DNA of 64,000 nt from Rhizobium etli CFN 42. Its GTDB lineage: Bacteria > Pseudomonadota > Alphaproteobacteria > Rhizobiales > Rhizobiaceae. Numbering within the stretch: the stretch's first letter is position 1; every line of letters starts with the position of its first letter. Below the pieces are notes generated by a model. That model was not told where the DNA came from and ran no database searches. It saw only the letters and a list, made by a program, of their open reading frames with translations. Where the stretch lies: assembly GCF_000092045.1 (NCBI RefSeq), contig NC_007761.1, forward strand, positions 1,553,001 to 1,617,000, read 5' to 3'. The position numbers and the translations under genes are program-made. Below, in pieces: positions 45,817 to 54,934 of the stretch.

Positions 45817-48189
45817 CTACAGGATGACCTTCTGCAGAATGCGTTGAGGGCTTATGCCGAGGGCCTCAATCTGATCATAGATTTCCGGCGCGCTTTGCAC
45901 GGCGCCGATCATGATCGGCAGGTCATCCGACAGGGCCGAATGCGGAGTGCGAACTTCAATGCCGCCGAGCCTCTGGCCGATCATTTCGGGGCGCGGATCT
46001 ATGAAATAAGCGATCTTGCTCGTTTTGAAGAACTGCGACTTGCGGCGAATGATCTGAGCCTGTCCGCCGATCCCCCAAACCACAACGCCCCCAGGATAGG
46101 CCGGCTCGAATGCCGTCTCCAGCATCGAAGGTTCCAGCTTGGATTTCAGCAATTCCAGGGTATCCGGCGTAACCGTCAAAATCCGCTGCCAAACGAGATC
46201 GTCAAGGAAAATTAGGCGCGCGCCGCGAACTCTCAGCAGATGGTGAAGTTCTACGATGGCGACTAACTGGTCATCGGTCACGCGATCCGTTTTGAAATCG
46301 CAGCTGATTTGGAAGTTGCAATCGGTCAGGCCATTCTCGACGATCAGGTCGGCATATTGCCGGAGTTCGTCCGAGGAGCTGTTTTCCGGCAAGAGGATAT
46401 ATTTTATGACGACATTGCGCGAAGAGCAGGCAGCATAGCGGCGGAGGTTTTCGAATACCCGCTCGAAATGTTTGTACTTGCGGATTTCATTGAAACTCTT
46501 GCTGTTTCCGGCGTCGATGCTGGTAACGATATGGGCTTGGTCCTTTCTGAGAAGGTCCGCAAGGGTCTGCGAATACATCGTCGCGTTGGTGATAACGCGC
46601 TGCTTAACATTGGAAATGCCCTCAGCCAGCTTGCTGAGAAGCTCGTCGAAGCGCGGCTCGACTGTCGGTTCGCCGCCGCCCCAGACGATGTATTCCATGT
46701 TCTCGAGGGCCTTCGCATCTTTTAATGTGTCAATAAAGGCACCCGCATCATAAGCGGGCTTCTTGCCGCCAAAATACGTCTCGCTGCAATAGGTGCAGCG
46801 CATGTTGCAAAGCGAGTGATGCTCGAAGGAAAGATATTTGACGCCCTGATTGAGCGGCCGGCCCCAATCCTCGAATTTCAAGAAGGGACAACCTCGGCAT
46901 TCATCTGAGTTGTCTCGGTTGATCTCGAGGAACAGGGCATCCTTTGCCTGCTTGATATCGCTGTAGGTGAACTCAAAATCCTTGCCGTTACCGCCAAAAA
47001 GAACCACATCGCCTTTCAGCACGCCTTCATAGGTGAAGCGCTTGCAGCAGGTGCGCACCTCGCCAGGTCCGAGCAGAATGGAATGATGAAGGTCGTAGCA
47101 ACTCCAGAGCTTCGGCGCGATCTCCGCGAAGACTTTCAGCATATCTTCGGTCGTATCGCCTTTTTCCATGCCGTTCATAAAGGCATCGAAGGTGATCCGG
47201 TATTTGGTGCGGAAGCCGGATGGCGGAACCGGCAGGGGATAGGCGATCTCGGCAAGCTTCATTGAGCGCACGACGCGGCCGTGAAGCGTGGAGAGGATCT
47301 TGCCGGCATCCTCGAGCTTGACCACCTTGCCGGGCAGCAGCCTGAGCAGGCGAGACGCGGTCACGTTAATGATGCCTGTCAGGAAAGGATTTTTCAGGTC
47401 AGGCCACATCGGCGTGTCCGCCACGAGCGCATGCATGGCATCGAGTGCATCGAAGAAGCCGTCGACATGACGGGTGCTGAGCGAATTGACGATTGAGCCC
47501 TGTGTGTCGAGCTTGCGGTAGATCTGCTTGTCGAGACTCTTGACCGAACGCGCGCGCATCAGCGCGTGAAACATATAATCGACGTCCTCGTGAAGGCCGC
47601 CGCGGAACATGATGTTGTTGTCGAGGAGGAAACGGCGGCGGAACAGATGGAAGATGACTGATCGATCAACGCGGTCCTGAAGATAGTCCGCCAGCCTGTC
47701 AGCGCCCGCGACCCGGGCGAGATCCTCGCGGATGCTGGCTTTCAGGCTATTTCCGGTTTCTGCATCATAAAGGCTGGAGTTGAACGCGAGTATATCCGTG
47801 AGGTCTTCGACGGATGCCTGAAGCATCTCCAGAAAGTTGTTCTCCACGACGTCGTCGGCATCCACGAAGCAAATCCATTCGCCTTTTGCTCTGAGCACCC
47901 CTGCATTCCTGGCGATGCCCGGGCCGCCGTTGCTGTCAAGGCGCACGACGCTGACGTTATTGTGCCCATGAGCTATCTCCTCGGCTTTAGCGATCGTGTC
48001 GTCTGCCGAGCAATCGTCGATGACAATAATTTCAAATGCCGCCTGCCCCTGCTGATTTAAAAGGCTCTGCAGGCATCGCCCGATGACGTTTGAGGCGTTG
48101 TAGGCGGGGACGATGACAGAAAAAGACGCCTGCACGATCTGCCCGCGTCCCCCGAAACCCGCCATTGGAGCATCCATCAACTGCATCAT
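45817..48189 (-). CDS. Fusion of GT2 glycosyltransferase, radical SAM domain and Rossmann domain
   Basis: 790 residues; the first two codons are both ATG, with GAGGG about 8 bases upstream. Residues 20-250 are a GT-A glycosyltransferase (FSVIVPAYNAS, VIDDCS, the DxD-type VDADD at 109-113, HEDVDY at 200-205). Residues about 375-640 are a radical SAM module: C461, C465 and C468 form CNMRCTYC, and GGGEP is at 504-508. Extra cysteines C381, C382, C431 and C434 just before it could hold an auxiliary cluster. Residues 700-790 contain a nucleotide-binding fold (GVVVWGIGGQAQIIRR). It is flanked by the ATP-grasp and GT2 genes. I know of no characterised protein with this order. Confidence 0.85.
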   Translation of the reverse strand: MMQLMDAPMAGFGGRGQIVQASFSVIVPAYNASNVIGRCLQSLLNQQGQAAFEIIVIDDCSADDTIAKAEEIAHGHNNVSVVRLDSNGGPGIARNAGVLRAKGEWICFVDADDVVENNFLEMLQASVEDLTDILAFNSSLYDAETGNSLKASIREDLARVAGADRLADYLQDRVDRSVIFHLFRRRFLLDNNIMFRGGLHEDVDYMFHALMRARSVKSLDKQIYRKLDTQGSIVNSLSTRHVDGFFDALDAMHALVADTPMWPDLKNPFLTGIINVTASRLLRLLPGKVVKLEDAGKILSTLHGRVVRSMKLAEIAYPLPVPPSGFRTKYRITFDAFMNGMEKGDTTEDMLKVFAEIAPKLWSCYDLHHSILLGPGEVRTCCKRFTYEGVLKGDVVLFGGNGKDFEFTYSDIKQAKDALFLEINRDNSDECRGCPFLKFEDWGRPLNQGVKYLSFEHHSLCNMRCTYCSETYFGGKKPAYDAGAFIDTLKDAKALENMEYIVWGGGEPTVEPRFDELLSKLAEGISNVKQRVITNATMYSQTLADLLRKDQAHIVTSIDAGNSKSFNEIRKYKHFERVFENLRRYAACSSRNVVIKYILLPENSSSDELRQYADLIVENGLTDCNFQISCDFKTDRVTDDQLVAIVELHHLLRVRGARLIFLDDLVWQRILTVTPDTLELLKSKLEPSMLETAFEPAYPGGVVVWGIGGQAQIIRRKSQFFKTSKIAYFIDPRPEMIGQRLGGIEVRTPHSALSDDLPIMIGAVQSAPEIYDQIEALGISPQRILQKVIL

Positions 48190-48296
48190 TTGAAACCCTC
48201 TGTCTGCATGATCGCGCCATGTCGACCATCAATTAAATCGTCAGAATTGTGCGAAACGTGCGGGTACAGCGAAGCTCGCCGAGGTTGACCAAACCG

Positions 48297-49193
48297 CTAC
48301 GCGCTCCATCGCCCCGCATCGTCAAGCATCGCACTCAGGCGAGCGATCCTCGCATCGAGTTCCGGAAAGGCGGCGCGCCAGTACTGGTAGACATTGATCA
48401 GATTGCGATAGGAGACCGGCAAATCCTGCGGGCTGAGGAATCCGTTGGCGTGCGCATAGTTCAGAATGTCTTCGTAGAAGATGATGGCGTAGATGAAGAT
48501 CGGGTTCGTGGTGTGGTTTGATTTGGAATTGGAATGCTGCCGGAAATAGGAAAGCGGGTGCGGATGGGCGACGAATGCGCCTTCTTTGGCGAGTTCTATC
48601 CAGCCTGAAAGATCGAGAAGGCCACGGAAGACGCCGTTTTCGGGCCTGAAAAGGCGGAACTCGCCATTTCCGTCAAAGCAGTCCGCCTTACGCAACATCA
48701 CGCTCGAATATTCGCCGATAAGGTTGAGGTGATGCATCGCTGTCAAGCGGATGAAATCGCGGCCTTCTATGATCTTCAAACCCCGATCGACTTGGAAATG
48801 GTTGATCAGGTTGATGAAATTGTTCCCCTCGTCGATCACATGCCGCGGCGAAAAGGCAAGTTTCGTCCCTCTGCCGCGCGTCGCCTCCAGCGCTTCGAGA
48901 AGAAACTGCACGCAGAAAGGGCTAAGCACGTCGTCATCGAACAGAAATTTGATGTATTCGCCCTCAGCGAGACCGGCGAGCCTCATGATATTGGTGTATT
49001 CGCCGGGATGGGGATTGCGGCTATAAGTAATGAGGCTGGAGTACCGTGAACAGACTGCCTCGATGGCGTCCGTCGGGCAATCGTCCGAGACGATGATCTC
49101 GACATCCGTATAGCTTTGCGCGATTGCGCTCTTCAGGGCGAGTTCAAAGAAATCAGGCTTGTAGGCCGGTATACAGATCGACACGCGCGGCAA
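48297..49193 (-). CDS. GT2-family glycosyltransferase
   Basis: 298 residues from a TTG at 49193 with AGGGGAG about 6 bases upstream; no in-frame ATG is available. The GT-A fold starts VSICIPAYKPDFFELALKSAIAQSY, with VSDDCPTD and the metal-binding LFDDDVLSPF; the acceptor part contains YSSVMLRKADCFDGNGEFRLFRPEN. It transfers a sugar from a nucleotide donor to a glycan in the cytosol. It is the first gene on the minus strand of the island and carries the conserved 19-base motif 103 bases upstream. Confidence 0.88.
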   Translation of the reverse strand: MPRVSICIPAYKPDFFELALKSAIAQSYTDVEIIVSDDCPTDAIEAVCSRYSSLITYSRNPHPGEYTNIMRLAGLAEGEYIKFLFDDDVLSPFCVQFLLEALEATRGRGTKLAFSPRHVIDEGNNFINLINHFQVDRGLKIIEGRDFIRLTAMHHLNLIGEYSSVMLRKADCFDGNGEFRLFRPENGVFRGLLDLSGWIELAKEGAFVAHPHPLSYFRQHSNSKSNHTTNPIFIYAIIFYEDILNYAHANGFLSPQDLPVSYRNLINVYQYWRAAFPELDARIARLSAMLDDAGRWSA

Positions 49194-49485
49194 ATGTTTC
49201 TCCCCTTGAAACGCTTCTCTCCAGCCTCAGCCGGCGAGAGCGGTGATCGCCTCCCCGAAGGACCGAAGCAGACAGCTTCCCATGACCATAGAACTCGGGC
49301 GTTACGCGAGGCTTACGCAGAAGAGGCAGAAAAATCGGCAAAAGACGCCGCGGCTCTCGCCCGATAGACAAATGATTGCTGGGAGAAAGGTGGCACACCC
49401 TCGGGCATTCGCAACTCCGCGTTCCGCGAGCATCAGGCCTGTGCGGTGGACGCTCTGCGCTGCGTTACCCGCTTGGCGGAATTCC
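49194..49485. other. Right boundary of the glycan island
   Basis: 292 bases with no credible gene. It holds the conserved motif at 49296-49314 and the ribosome site of the GT2 gene. No integrase, tRNA or terminal repeat that would mark an insertion junction is visible. Confidence 0.5.
49296..49314 (-). promoter_or_regulatory. Conserved 19-base motif upstream of the GT2 gene
   Basis: The minus strand reads AAGCCTCGCGTAACGCCCG, 18 of 19 identical to the copy at 45751-45769, followed by CTATGG. Both copies are about 100 bases before a minus-strand start in the island. Confidence 0.45.
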
Positions 49486-50001
49486 CTAACGCGAAAACTG
49501 AATGACCTCGCCGTTGTACTGCGTGCGCGTGGTCTCGCGGAAGCCGAGTTTGGCTGCGACCCGCAGCGAGGCGTGGTTCTCGGGACTGATGATGCAGCTC
49601 ATCGGCTTTCCCGGAAAATGCGCTTCCGCCCAGCCGATCATAGCCGTCAGCGCCTCTGTGGCATAACCGCGGCCGTGGGCTGCGGGCATCAGCGCCCAGC
49701 CGATCTCCATCGTTCCCTCGATCGACGGTTCCATATCGCGCCGGGCTTCGAGGAAACCAGCTTCGCCGATGAACCTGCCGCTTTCTCTTTCCACGATCGC
49801 CAGAAAACCGAAACCCATATGGTGCCACATGCCGGCGATGCGCAGCATGCGGCTCCAGCTCTGCTCGCGCGTCGACGGCGTACCGGTGATGAAGCGAACG
49901 ACCTCCTCGTTTGCCCACAGCGCCGCATGCGCCTCGAAATCGTCGAGGCGGTGAGGACGAAGCGTCAGCCGCTCCGTTTTTAGGGTGGGTATATCGATCA
50001 C
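49486..50001 (-). CDS. GNAT-family N-acetyltransferase (RimJ/RimL type)
   Basis: 171 residues from a GTG at 50001. It begins LKTERLTLRPHRLDDFEAHAALWANEEVVRFI, the RimJ/L-like opening, and has the acetyl-CoA loop MEIGWALMPAAHGRGYATEALTAMIGWA followed by ENHASLRVAAKLGF. It acetylates an amine; the substrate may be a protein N-terminus, an amino acid or an antibiotic. Whether it serves the adjacent glycan island is unknown. It is 24 bases downstream of the cupin gene and probably co-transcribed with it. Confidence 0.88.
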   Translation of the reverse strand: MIDIPTLKTERLTLRPHRLDDFEAHAALWANEEVVRFITGTPSTREQSWSRMLRIAGMWHHMGFGFLAIVERESGRFIGEAGFLEARRDMEPSIEGTMEIGWALMPAAHGRGYATEALTAMIGWAEAHFPGKPMSCIISPENHASLRVAAKLGFRETTRTQYNGEVIQFSR

Positions 50002-50025
50002 GATGAGGCCTTGTGGAAATCGCGG

Positions 50026-50529
50026 TCAGGCGCCGGGCTCGCCGTCCCAATAGTCGAGATCGCCTTCGGTCCTTCCGATATGGCGGAAGCGCCCGGTTTC
50101 TGTCGCATCCCTGTTGGTCTTGGCAAGGAACTTTCCGGAATCGGGATATTCGACGATCTCGGTCTTCGCCATCGTCGAAATGCCGAGATAGACGAGCGTG
50201 GCTATGCCGGTATTGATGAGCTGATGCGCCGTTTCCGGCCCGCCCGCCGGTGCGCCGAGCACGTCACCCGCCTGGACTGGATGGCGCTCGCTGCCGAAGC
50301 GGTATTCGCCGGTGCCTGCGATCACGTAGAACAGCTCGTCTTCGACGTGGTGATTGTGGAAGGGGCAGCTCGATTTGCCGGATGGCACCTCATTGTAGCT
50401 GACGCCGAGGCCCGACAGGCCGAGCAGCGCACCGAACGAGACGTCGGCGCCTTGGTAGAACTCGCCCTGTTTCCAGTGGTCGAGCTTGAGATCAGCAATA
50501 TTGATGACCGCTTTCGATTCCGCCGCCAT
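50026..50529 (-). CDS. Cupin-domain protein
   Basis: 167 residues with AGGAGG before the ATG at 50529. A single cupin fold is clear: CPFHNHHVEDELFYVIAGTGEYRFG holds the metal-binding histidines and glutamate, and the second motif is HPVQAGDVLGAPAGGPETAHQLINTG. It may be an isomerase, dioxygenase or sensor. No substrate can be assigned. Confidence 0.85.
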   Translation of the reverse strand: MAAESKAVINIADLKLDHWKQGEFYQGADVSFGALLGLSGLGVSYNEVPSGKSSCPFHNHHVEDELFYVIAGTGEYRFGSERHPVQAGDVLGAPAGGPETAHQLINTGIATLVYLGISTMAKTEIVEYPDSGKFLAKTNRDATETGRFRHIGRTEGDLDYWDGEPGA

Positions 50530-50706
50530 GATGTCCTCCTGTTGCAGGAAAAGAAGCTATCATCTTGCCGGAAAATTCAATGGCGGTCGCGCGCCGACCG
50601 GGAAAATCCTCGGCATGGGCGGAGAGGAGAACGCCGCCCATGCTTTCGAGCGCCGCGCTTCGGATGGACGCGCCGGACGCTCTGTTGCTTGCAACAGGTC
50701 GTGACC

Positions 50707-51066
50707 TCAGCGGACGTAGAAGGTCACGCTTCCGTCCGCCGCCTGTTCGGCGTTGACGATGTTGCGGACATCGACGCCCTCTTTGTTCAGACGGTGTGCA
50801 AGCGATCTGTTGGCATCGATCGAGGCCTGGATGCCGCGTATCGCCTGGCCGGAGCGTTCCGGGGCCGAGCGCGGACCTGTCGTCTCGTCGTCGAGATTGT
50901 GCCAGTTGCGGACCTGCTCGACATTGAAGTCATTGCCCCGGAAGGTCCTGAGCGTCTGCTCGATGCCCTGGGCGGAGTTCATTCCGAAGCTCTCGGCCCG
51001 GCTGACGCCGGCAAATGCGAGGGAGGAGAGGGCTGCGCCGAGGGTGATTGTGACAACGCGGTTCAT
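50707..51066 (-). CDS. Small secreted protein of unknown function
   Basis: 119 residues with a signal peptide (MNRVVTITLGAALSSLAFAGVSRA-E). The mature part is polar and helical (NSAQGIEQTLRTFRGNDFNVEQVRNWHNLDD) and ends in a strand, SVTFYVR. I do not recognise the family. The open frame, signal peptide and codon use support a real gene. It lies upstream of and divergent from ribH. Confidence 0.65.
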   Translation of the reverse strand: MNRVVTITLGAALSSLAFAGVSRAESFGMNSAQGIEQTLRTFRGNDFNVEQVRNWHNLDDETTGPRSAPERSGQAIRGIQASIDANRSLAHRLNKEGVDVRNIVNAEQAADGSVTFYVR

Positions 51067-51200
51067 GATATTATCCTTTCATCTGCTTTGACGGTCGGCT
51101 GTCGTTGCAGGGGATCGTCTGCGTCACGACAAGGAATTGGCGTTGCCGTTTTCGCCATTCAATAGGTTAAGCCACTGAAAAAGCATTAAAAATTCTTCAT

Positions 51201-51251
51201 GAAAACGGCCTTCGAATTGCCGTTTTCCGCGCTTCCGGCAAACGGCAATTC
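51201..51251 (+). promoter_or_regulatory. Two competing hairpins upstream of ribH
   Basis: GAAAACGGC (51201-51209) can pair with GCCGTTTTC (51219-51227). GAATTGCCGTTT (51214-51225), which overlaps the second arm, can instead pair perfectly with AAACGGCAATTC (51240-51251). The pairings exclude each other, as in an attenuator or riboswitch. The site is 162 bases before ribH. It does not resemble the FMN riboswitch core, and as DNA it could also be a compound operator. The 346-base gap (51067-51412) otherwise shows nothing recognisable. Confidence 0.5.
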
Positions 51252-51412
51252 AAGAGCTTGGCCGGCTCGGCAGGGATGGTGCGGCTATCCCCTTGTCGAT
51301 ATTTCCTCTTTCGCTTTTGCGGCACCGGCCGAAAGTGCTTGCCATTCTGATGAAGGCATGTTTTGACCGCGGGCTGTCGAGTGGAGAAAGTTCCGCCAAC
51401 CGAAGGTAAACA

Positions 51413-51868
51413 ATGTCGAGAGAGACCGCTCCCCATATTTTGATCGTCGAGGCCCGCTTCTATGACGACATGGCCGACGCGCTGCTCGAAGGCGCGACCT
51501 TTGCGCTCGAGCAGGCCGGTGCCACCTATGAGGTCGTCACCGTTCCCGGCGCGTTGGAAATTCCGGCAGCGATTGCCATGGCGCTCGATGGGGACGACAA
51601 TGGCGGAACGCATTATGATGGCTATGTCGCCCTCGGCATGGTCATTCGCGGCGAGACCTATCACTTCGATATCGTATCGAACGAATCCTCGCGCGCTTTG
51701 ATGGATCTTGCGGTCAGCGAGTCGCTTGCCATCGGTAACGGCATTCTGACCGTGGAAAATGACGAACAGGCCTGGGCGCGCGCGCGCCGCTCGGACAAGG
51801 ACAAGGGCGGATTTGCCGCTCGCGCAGCTCTGACGATGATCGCGCTGAAGCAGAAACTGGGTGCATAA
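51413..51868 (+). CDS. ribH: 6,7-dimethyl-8-ribityllumazine synthase
   Basis: 151 residues. [40 protein letters not shown] and the catalytic [22 protein letters not shown] are family motifs. It condenses the pyrimidine made by RibD with dihydroxybutanone phosphate; ribE then acts on the product. nusB follows after 3 bases. In related genomes ribH-nusB stands close to ribE; here the glycan island lies between. Confidence 0.96.
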   Translation: MSRETAPHILIVEARFYDDMADALLEGATFALEQAGATYEVVTVPGALEIPAAIAMALDGDDNGGTHYDGYVALGMVIRGETYHFDIVSNESSRALMDLAVSESLAIGNGILTVENDEQAWARARRSDKDKGGFAARAALTMIALKQKLGA

Positions 51869-51871
51869 CGA

Positions 51872-52354
51872 ATGAACGACGACAAGACGGAACGGCCGGT
51901 CAAGACTGCAAACCAACGGGGCGCTGCGCGCCTGGCGGCCGTTCAGGCACTTTATCAGATGGATGTCGGCGGCACCGGCGTTCTGGAAATCGTCGCCGAA
52001 TACGAGGCGCACCGTCTTGGCCAGGAAATCGACGGCGCCACCTATCTGAAGGCCGATGCCGGCTGGTTCCGTTCCATCGTCTCCGGCGTCGTGCGTGATC
52101 AGGTTCGTCTCGATCCCTTGATTGCCGTGGCGCTGCAGGATGATTGGGCCCTGTCGCGCCTCGATAGCACGGTGCGCGCCATCCTGCGCGCCGGCGTTTT
52201 CGAGCTTCTCGATCGCAAGGATGTCCCGGTGGCGGTCATCGTCACCGAATATGTCGAGATCGCTCGAGCCTTTTTCGATGACGACGAGCCGAAGCTCGTC
52301 AATGCCGTGCTCGACCGCATCGCCAAGCAGGTCCGCGGCGAGGCGAAGAAGTAA
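51872..52354 (+). CDS. nusB: Transcription antitermination factor NusB
   Basis: 160 residues, the all-helical NusB fold with [21 protein letters not shown] at the start, the central [56 protein letters not shown] typical of the family. It binds boxA with NusE (S10) during rRNA transcription. It is translated right behind ribH. Confidence 0.96.
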   Translation: MNDDKTERPVKTANQRGAARLAAVQALYQMDVGGTGVLEIVAEYEAHRLGQEIDGATYLKADAGWFRSIVSGVVRDQVRLDPLIAVALQDDWALSRLDSTVRAILRAGVFELLDRKDVPVAVIVTEYVEIARAFFDDDEPKLVNAVLDRIAKQVRGEAKK

Positions 52355-52550
52355 CTCTTTAGCCACCCAACTATCTCCCTACGTCTTTCTTCGTACCGCA
52401 ATGGTTTTCGGCCTTTGCGGGCTTGACGCCACGTGATCGACCACGCAATCTCCGCACCGCTTAGCTGTGCATTCTGTGGAGAGGAAGGCGAGTCGGCGGC
52501 GTATCTGCCGGAGGAGGAGTGAACTCCGGCCTATGGGAGGAAAGAGCGAA

Positions 52551-54689
52551 ATGACCATTCTTTTAGGCGTAATTGCATGCGGTCTGCTCTCGGTGGTCTA
52601 TGCCGCCTGGGCAACCCGGTCGGTGCTTGCCGCCGATCAGGGCAACAGCCGGATGCAGGAGATCGCGGGTTATATCCGCGAAGGCGCCCAGGCCTATCTG
52701 ACGCGCCAGTATCGCACCATTGCCCTCGTCGGCGTCGTTGTCTTCATCGCCGCCTGGCTGCTTCTTTCCGCCACGGCCGCCATCGGTTTCCTGATCGGCG
52801 CGGTCCTTTCCGGCGCTGCCGGCTTCATCGGCATGCACGTCTCCGTCCGCGCCAATGTGCGCACCGCTCAGGCCGCGTCCGCCAGCCTCTCCGCCGGCCT
52901 CGACATCGCCTTCAAGTCGGGTGCGATCACCGGCATGCTGGTGGCGGGCCTCGCGCTGCTCGGCGTCTCCATCTACTATACCATTTTGACCGTCGGGCTC
53001 GGCCATGAGAGCGGCTCGCGCGAAGTCATCGATGCGCTGGTGGCGCTCGGCTTCGGCGCTTCGCTGATCTCGATCTTCGCCCGTCTCGGCGGCGGCATCT
53101 TCACCAAGGGCGCCGATGTCGGCGGCGACCTGGTCGGCAAGGTGGAAGCCGGCATTCCCGAGGACGATCCGCGCAACCCCGCAACGATTGCCGATAACGT
53201 CGGCGACAATGTCGGCGACTGCGCCGGTATGGCCGCCGACCTCTTCGAGACCTACGCGGTCTCCGTCGTCGCCACCATGGTGCTCGCGGCGATCTTCTTT
53301 GCCGGCGCGCCGATCCTCCAGTCGGCGATGATCTATCCGCTGGCGATCTGCGGCGCCTGCATCATCACCTCGATCATCGGCACCTTCTTCGTCAAGCTCG
53401 GCTCGAATGGCTCGATCATGGGCGCTCTCTACAAGGGCCTGATCGTTACAGGCCTGCTGTCGATTGTCGGCCTTGGCGCCGCCACCTCGCTGACCGTCGG
53501 CTGGGGCTCGCTCGGCACCGTCGCCGGTGCTGACGTGACCGGCACCAACCTCTTCGTCTGCGGCCTTGTCGGCCTCGTCGTCACCGCGCTGATCGTCGTC
53601 ATCACCGAATATTACACCGGCACCGGCAAACGCCCCGTCGTTTCGATCGCCCAGTCTTCGGTGACGGGTCACGGCACCAACGTCATCCAAGGCCTTGCGG
53701 TCTCGCTGGAATCGACCGCCCTCCCGGCCATCGTCATCGTCGGCGGTATTCTCGCAACCTATCAGCTCGGCGGCCTCTTCGGCACCGGCATCGCCGTCAC
53801 CGCAATGCTCGGCCTTGCAGGCATGATTGTTGCGCTTGATGCCTTCGGCCCGGTCACCGACAATGCAGGCGGCATCGCCGAAATGTCGCATCTGCCGCCC
53901 GAGGTGCGCAAGTCGACCGATGCGCTCGACGCCGTCGGCAACACCACCAAAGCGGTGACCAAGGGTTACGCCATCGGCTCGGCCGGTCTCGGCGCCTTGG
54001 TGCTCTTTGCCGCCTACGCCAACGATCTCAGGTATTTTGCCGCCCACGGCGACCAATATCCCTATTTCGCCAATATCGGCGAAATCTCCTTCGAGCTGTC
54101 GAACCCCTATGTCGTCGCCGGTCTGCTGTTCGGGGGCCTGATCCCCTATCTCTTCGGCGGCATCGCCATGACCGCCGTCGGCCGCGCCGCCGGCTCGATC
54201 GTCGAAGAGGTGCGCCGTCAGTTCAAGATGAAGCCGGGCATCATGCAGGGCACGGAAAAGCCGGATTACGGCAAAGCCGTCGACCTTTTGACCAAGGCCG
54301 CTATCCGTGAGATGATCGTGCCGTCGCTATTGCCGGTGCTCGCCCCTGTCGTCGTCTATTTCGGCGTGCTTCTGATCTCCGGCTCCAAGGCATCGGCTTT
54401 TGCCGCGCTTGGTGCATCGCTGCTCGGCGTCATCATCAACGGCCTCTTCGTCGCCATCTCGATGACCTCGGGCGGCGGCGCCTGGGACAATGCCAAGAAG
54501 AGCTTCGAAGACGGTTTCGTCGACAAGGACGGCGTGCGTCACATGAAGGGTTCGGATGCGCACAAGGCCTCCGTTACCGGCGATACCGTCGGCGATCCCT
54601 ACAAGGATACCGCCGGCCCCGCCGTCAACCCGGCGATCAAGATCACCAACATCGTCGCGCTGCTGCTGCTCGCAGTCCTCGCCGGTTGA
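52551..54689 (+). CDS. hppA: Membrane H+-translocating pyrophosphatase, K+-independent type
   Basis: 712 residues from the ATG at 52551 (GGGAGGAAAGAG upstream). About 16 transmembrane helices. The pyrophosphate site [45 protein letters not shown] is intact, as are DNAGGIAEM and [18 protein letters not shown]. The motif GNTTKA (lysine near 467) instead of GNTTAA places it in the K+-independent class. It pumps protons with pyrophosphate energy, as in acidocalcisome-like vesicles of Agrobacterium and Rhizobium. A GCCGGAG/CTCCGGC hairpin sits 20 bases before the start. Confidence 0.97.
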   Translation: MTILLGVIACGLLSVVYAAWATRSVLAADQGNSRMQEIAGYIREGAQAYLTRQYRTIALVGVVVFIAAWLLLSATAAIGFLIGAVLSGAAGFIGMHVSVRANVRTAQAASASLSAGLDIAFKSGAITGMLVAGLALLGVSIYYTILTVGLGHESGSREVIDALVALGFGASLISIFARLGGGIFTKGADVGGDLVGKVEAGIPEDDPRNPATIADNVGDNVGDCAGMAADLFETYAVSVVATMVLAAIFFAGAPILQSAMIYPLAICGACIITSIIGTFFVKLGSNGSIMGALYKGLIVTGLLSIVGLGAATSLTVGWGSLGTVAGADVTGTNLFVCGLVGLVVTALIVVITEYYTGTGKRPVVSIAQSSVTGHGTNVIQGLAVSLESTALPAIVIVGGILATYQLGGLFGTGIAVTAMLGLAGMIVALDAFGPVTDNAGGIAEMSHLPPEVRKSTDALDAVGNTTKAVTKGYAIGSAGLGALVLFAAYANDLRYFAAHGDQYPYFANIGEISFELSNPYVVAGLLFGGLIPYLFGGIAMTAVGRAAGSIVEEVRRQFKMKPGIMQGTEKPDYGKAVDLLTKAAIREMIVPSLLPVLAPVVVYFGVLLISGSKASAFAALGASLLGVIINGLFVAISMTSGGGAWDNAKKSFEDGFVDKDGVRHMKGSDAHKASVTGDTVGDPYKDTAGPAVNPAIKITNIVALLLLAVLAG

Positions 54690-54724
54690 TGGCTGCAACA
54701 GCGGCTGGCAGCCGCTCACCCTAA

Positions 54725-54847
54725 CCCTCTCCCCGTAAGAACGGGGAGAGGGGACGTGCCATGCGAGACGTTGGTAAGGGACGGAAAGAGTACGACTATC
54801 GCCCTTCACCCCGTTTACGGGGGTCCGAATGACGGGTCGAGACCCGT
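54725..54847. repeat. Intergenic mosaic repeat after hppA
   Basis: A perfect hairpin CCCTCTCCCCGT / ACGGGGAGAGGG with a 4-base loop (54725-54752) is followed by CCCCGT-TT-ACGGGG near 54810-54823 and by ACGGGTC-GA-GACCCGT (54832-54847). This string of short palindromes is typical of scattered non-coding repeats in Rhizobiales chromosomes. No protein frame is supported. Confidence 0.6.
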
Positions 54848-54934
54848 GGCCCCGGTCGGTGCCGGCAGGCGGATGATGGGCCGGTGTCGGCAACCTCCTT
54901 GGCGGGATACCGGGTAAAAAACGAGGTTTATCAA

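Noticed and set aside
36340..49193. Island as a prophage or integrative element
   Set aside because: It has no integrase, transposase, phage gene, attachment repeat or tRNA border; the content is wholly glycan metabolism.
50026..50529. Cupin gene as a sugar-nucleotide isomerase of the island
   Set aside because: It has a single cupin domain with a plain HxH metal site, and lacks RmlC or mannose-isomerase motifs. It also belongs to a separate transcript with the GNAT gene.
51067..51412. FMN riboswitch upstream of ribH
   Set aside because: The conserved FMN core (AGGGC-type elements and six-stem layout) is not visible; only the two competing hairpins are.
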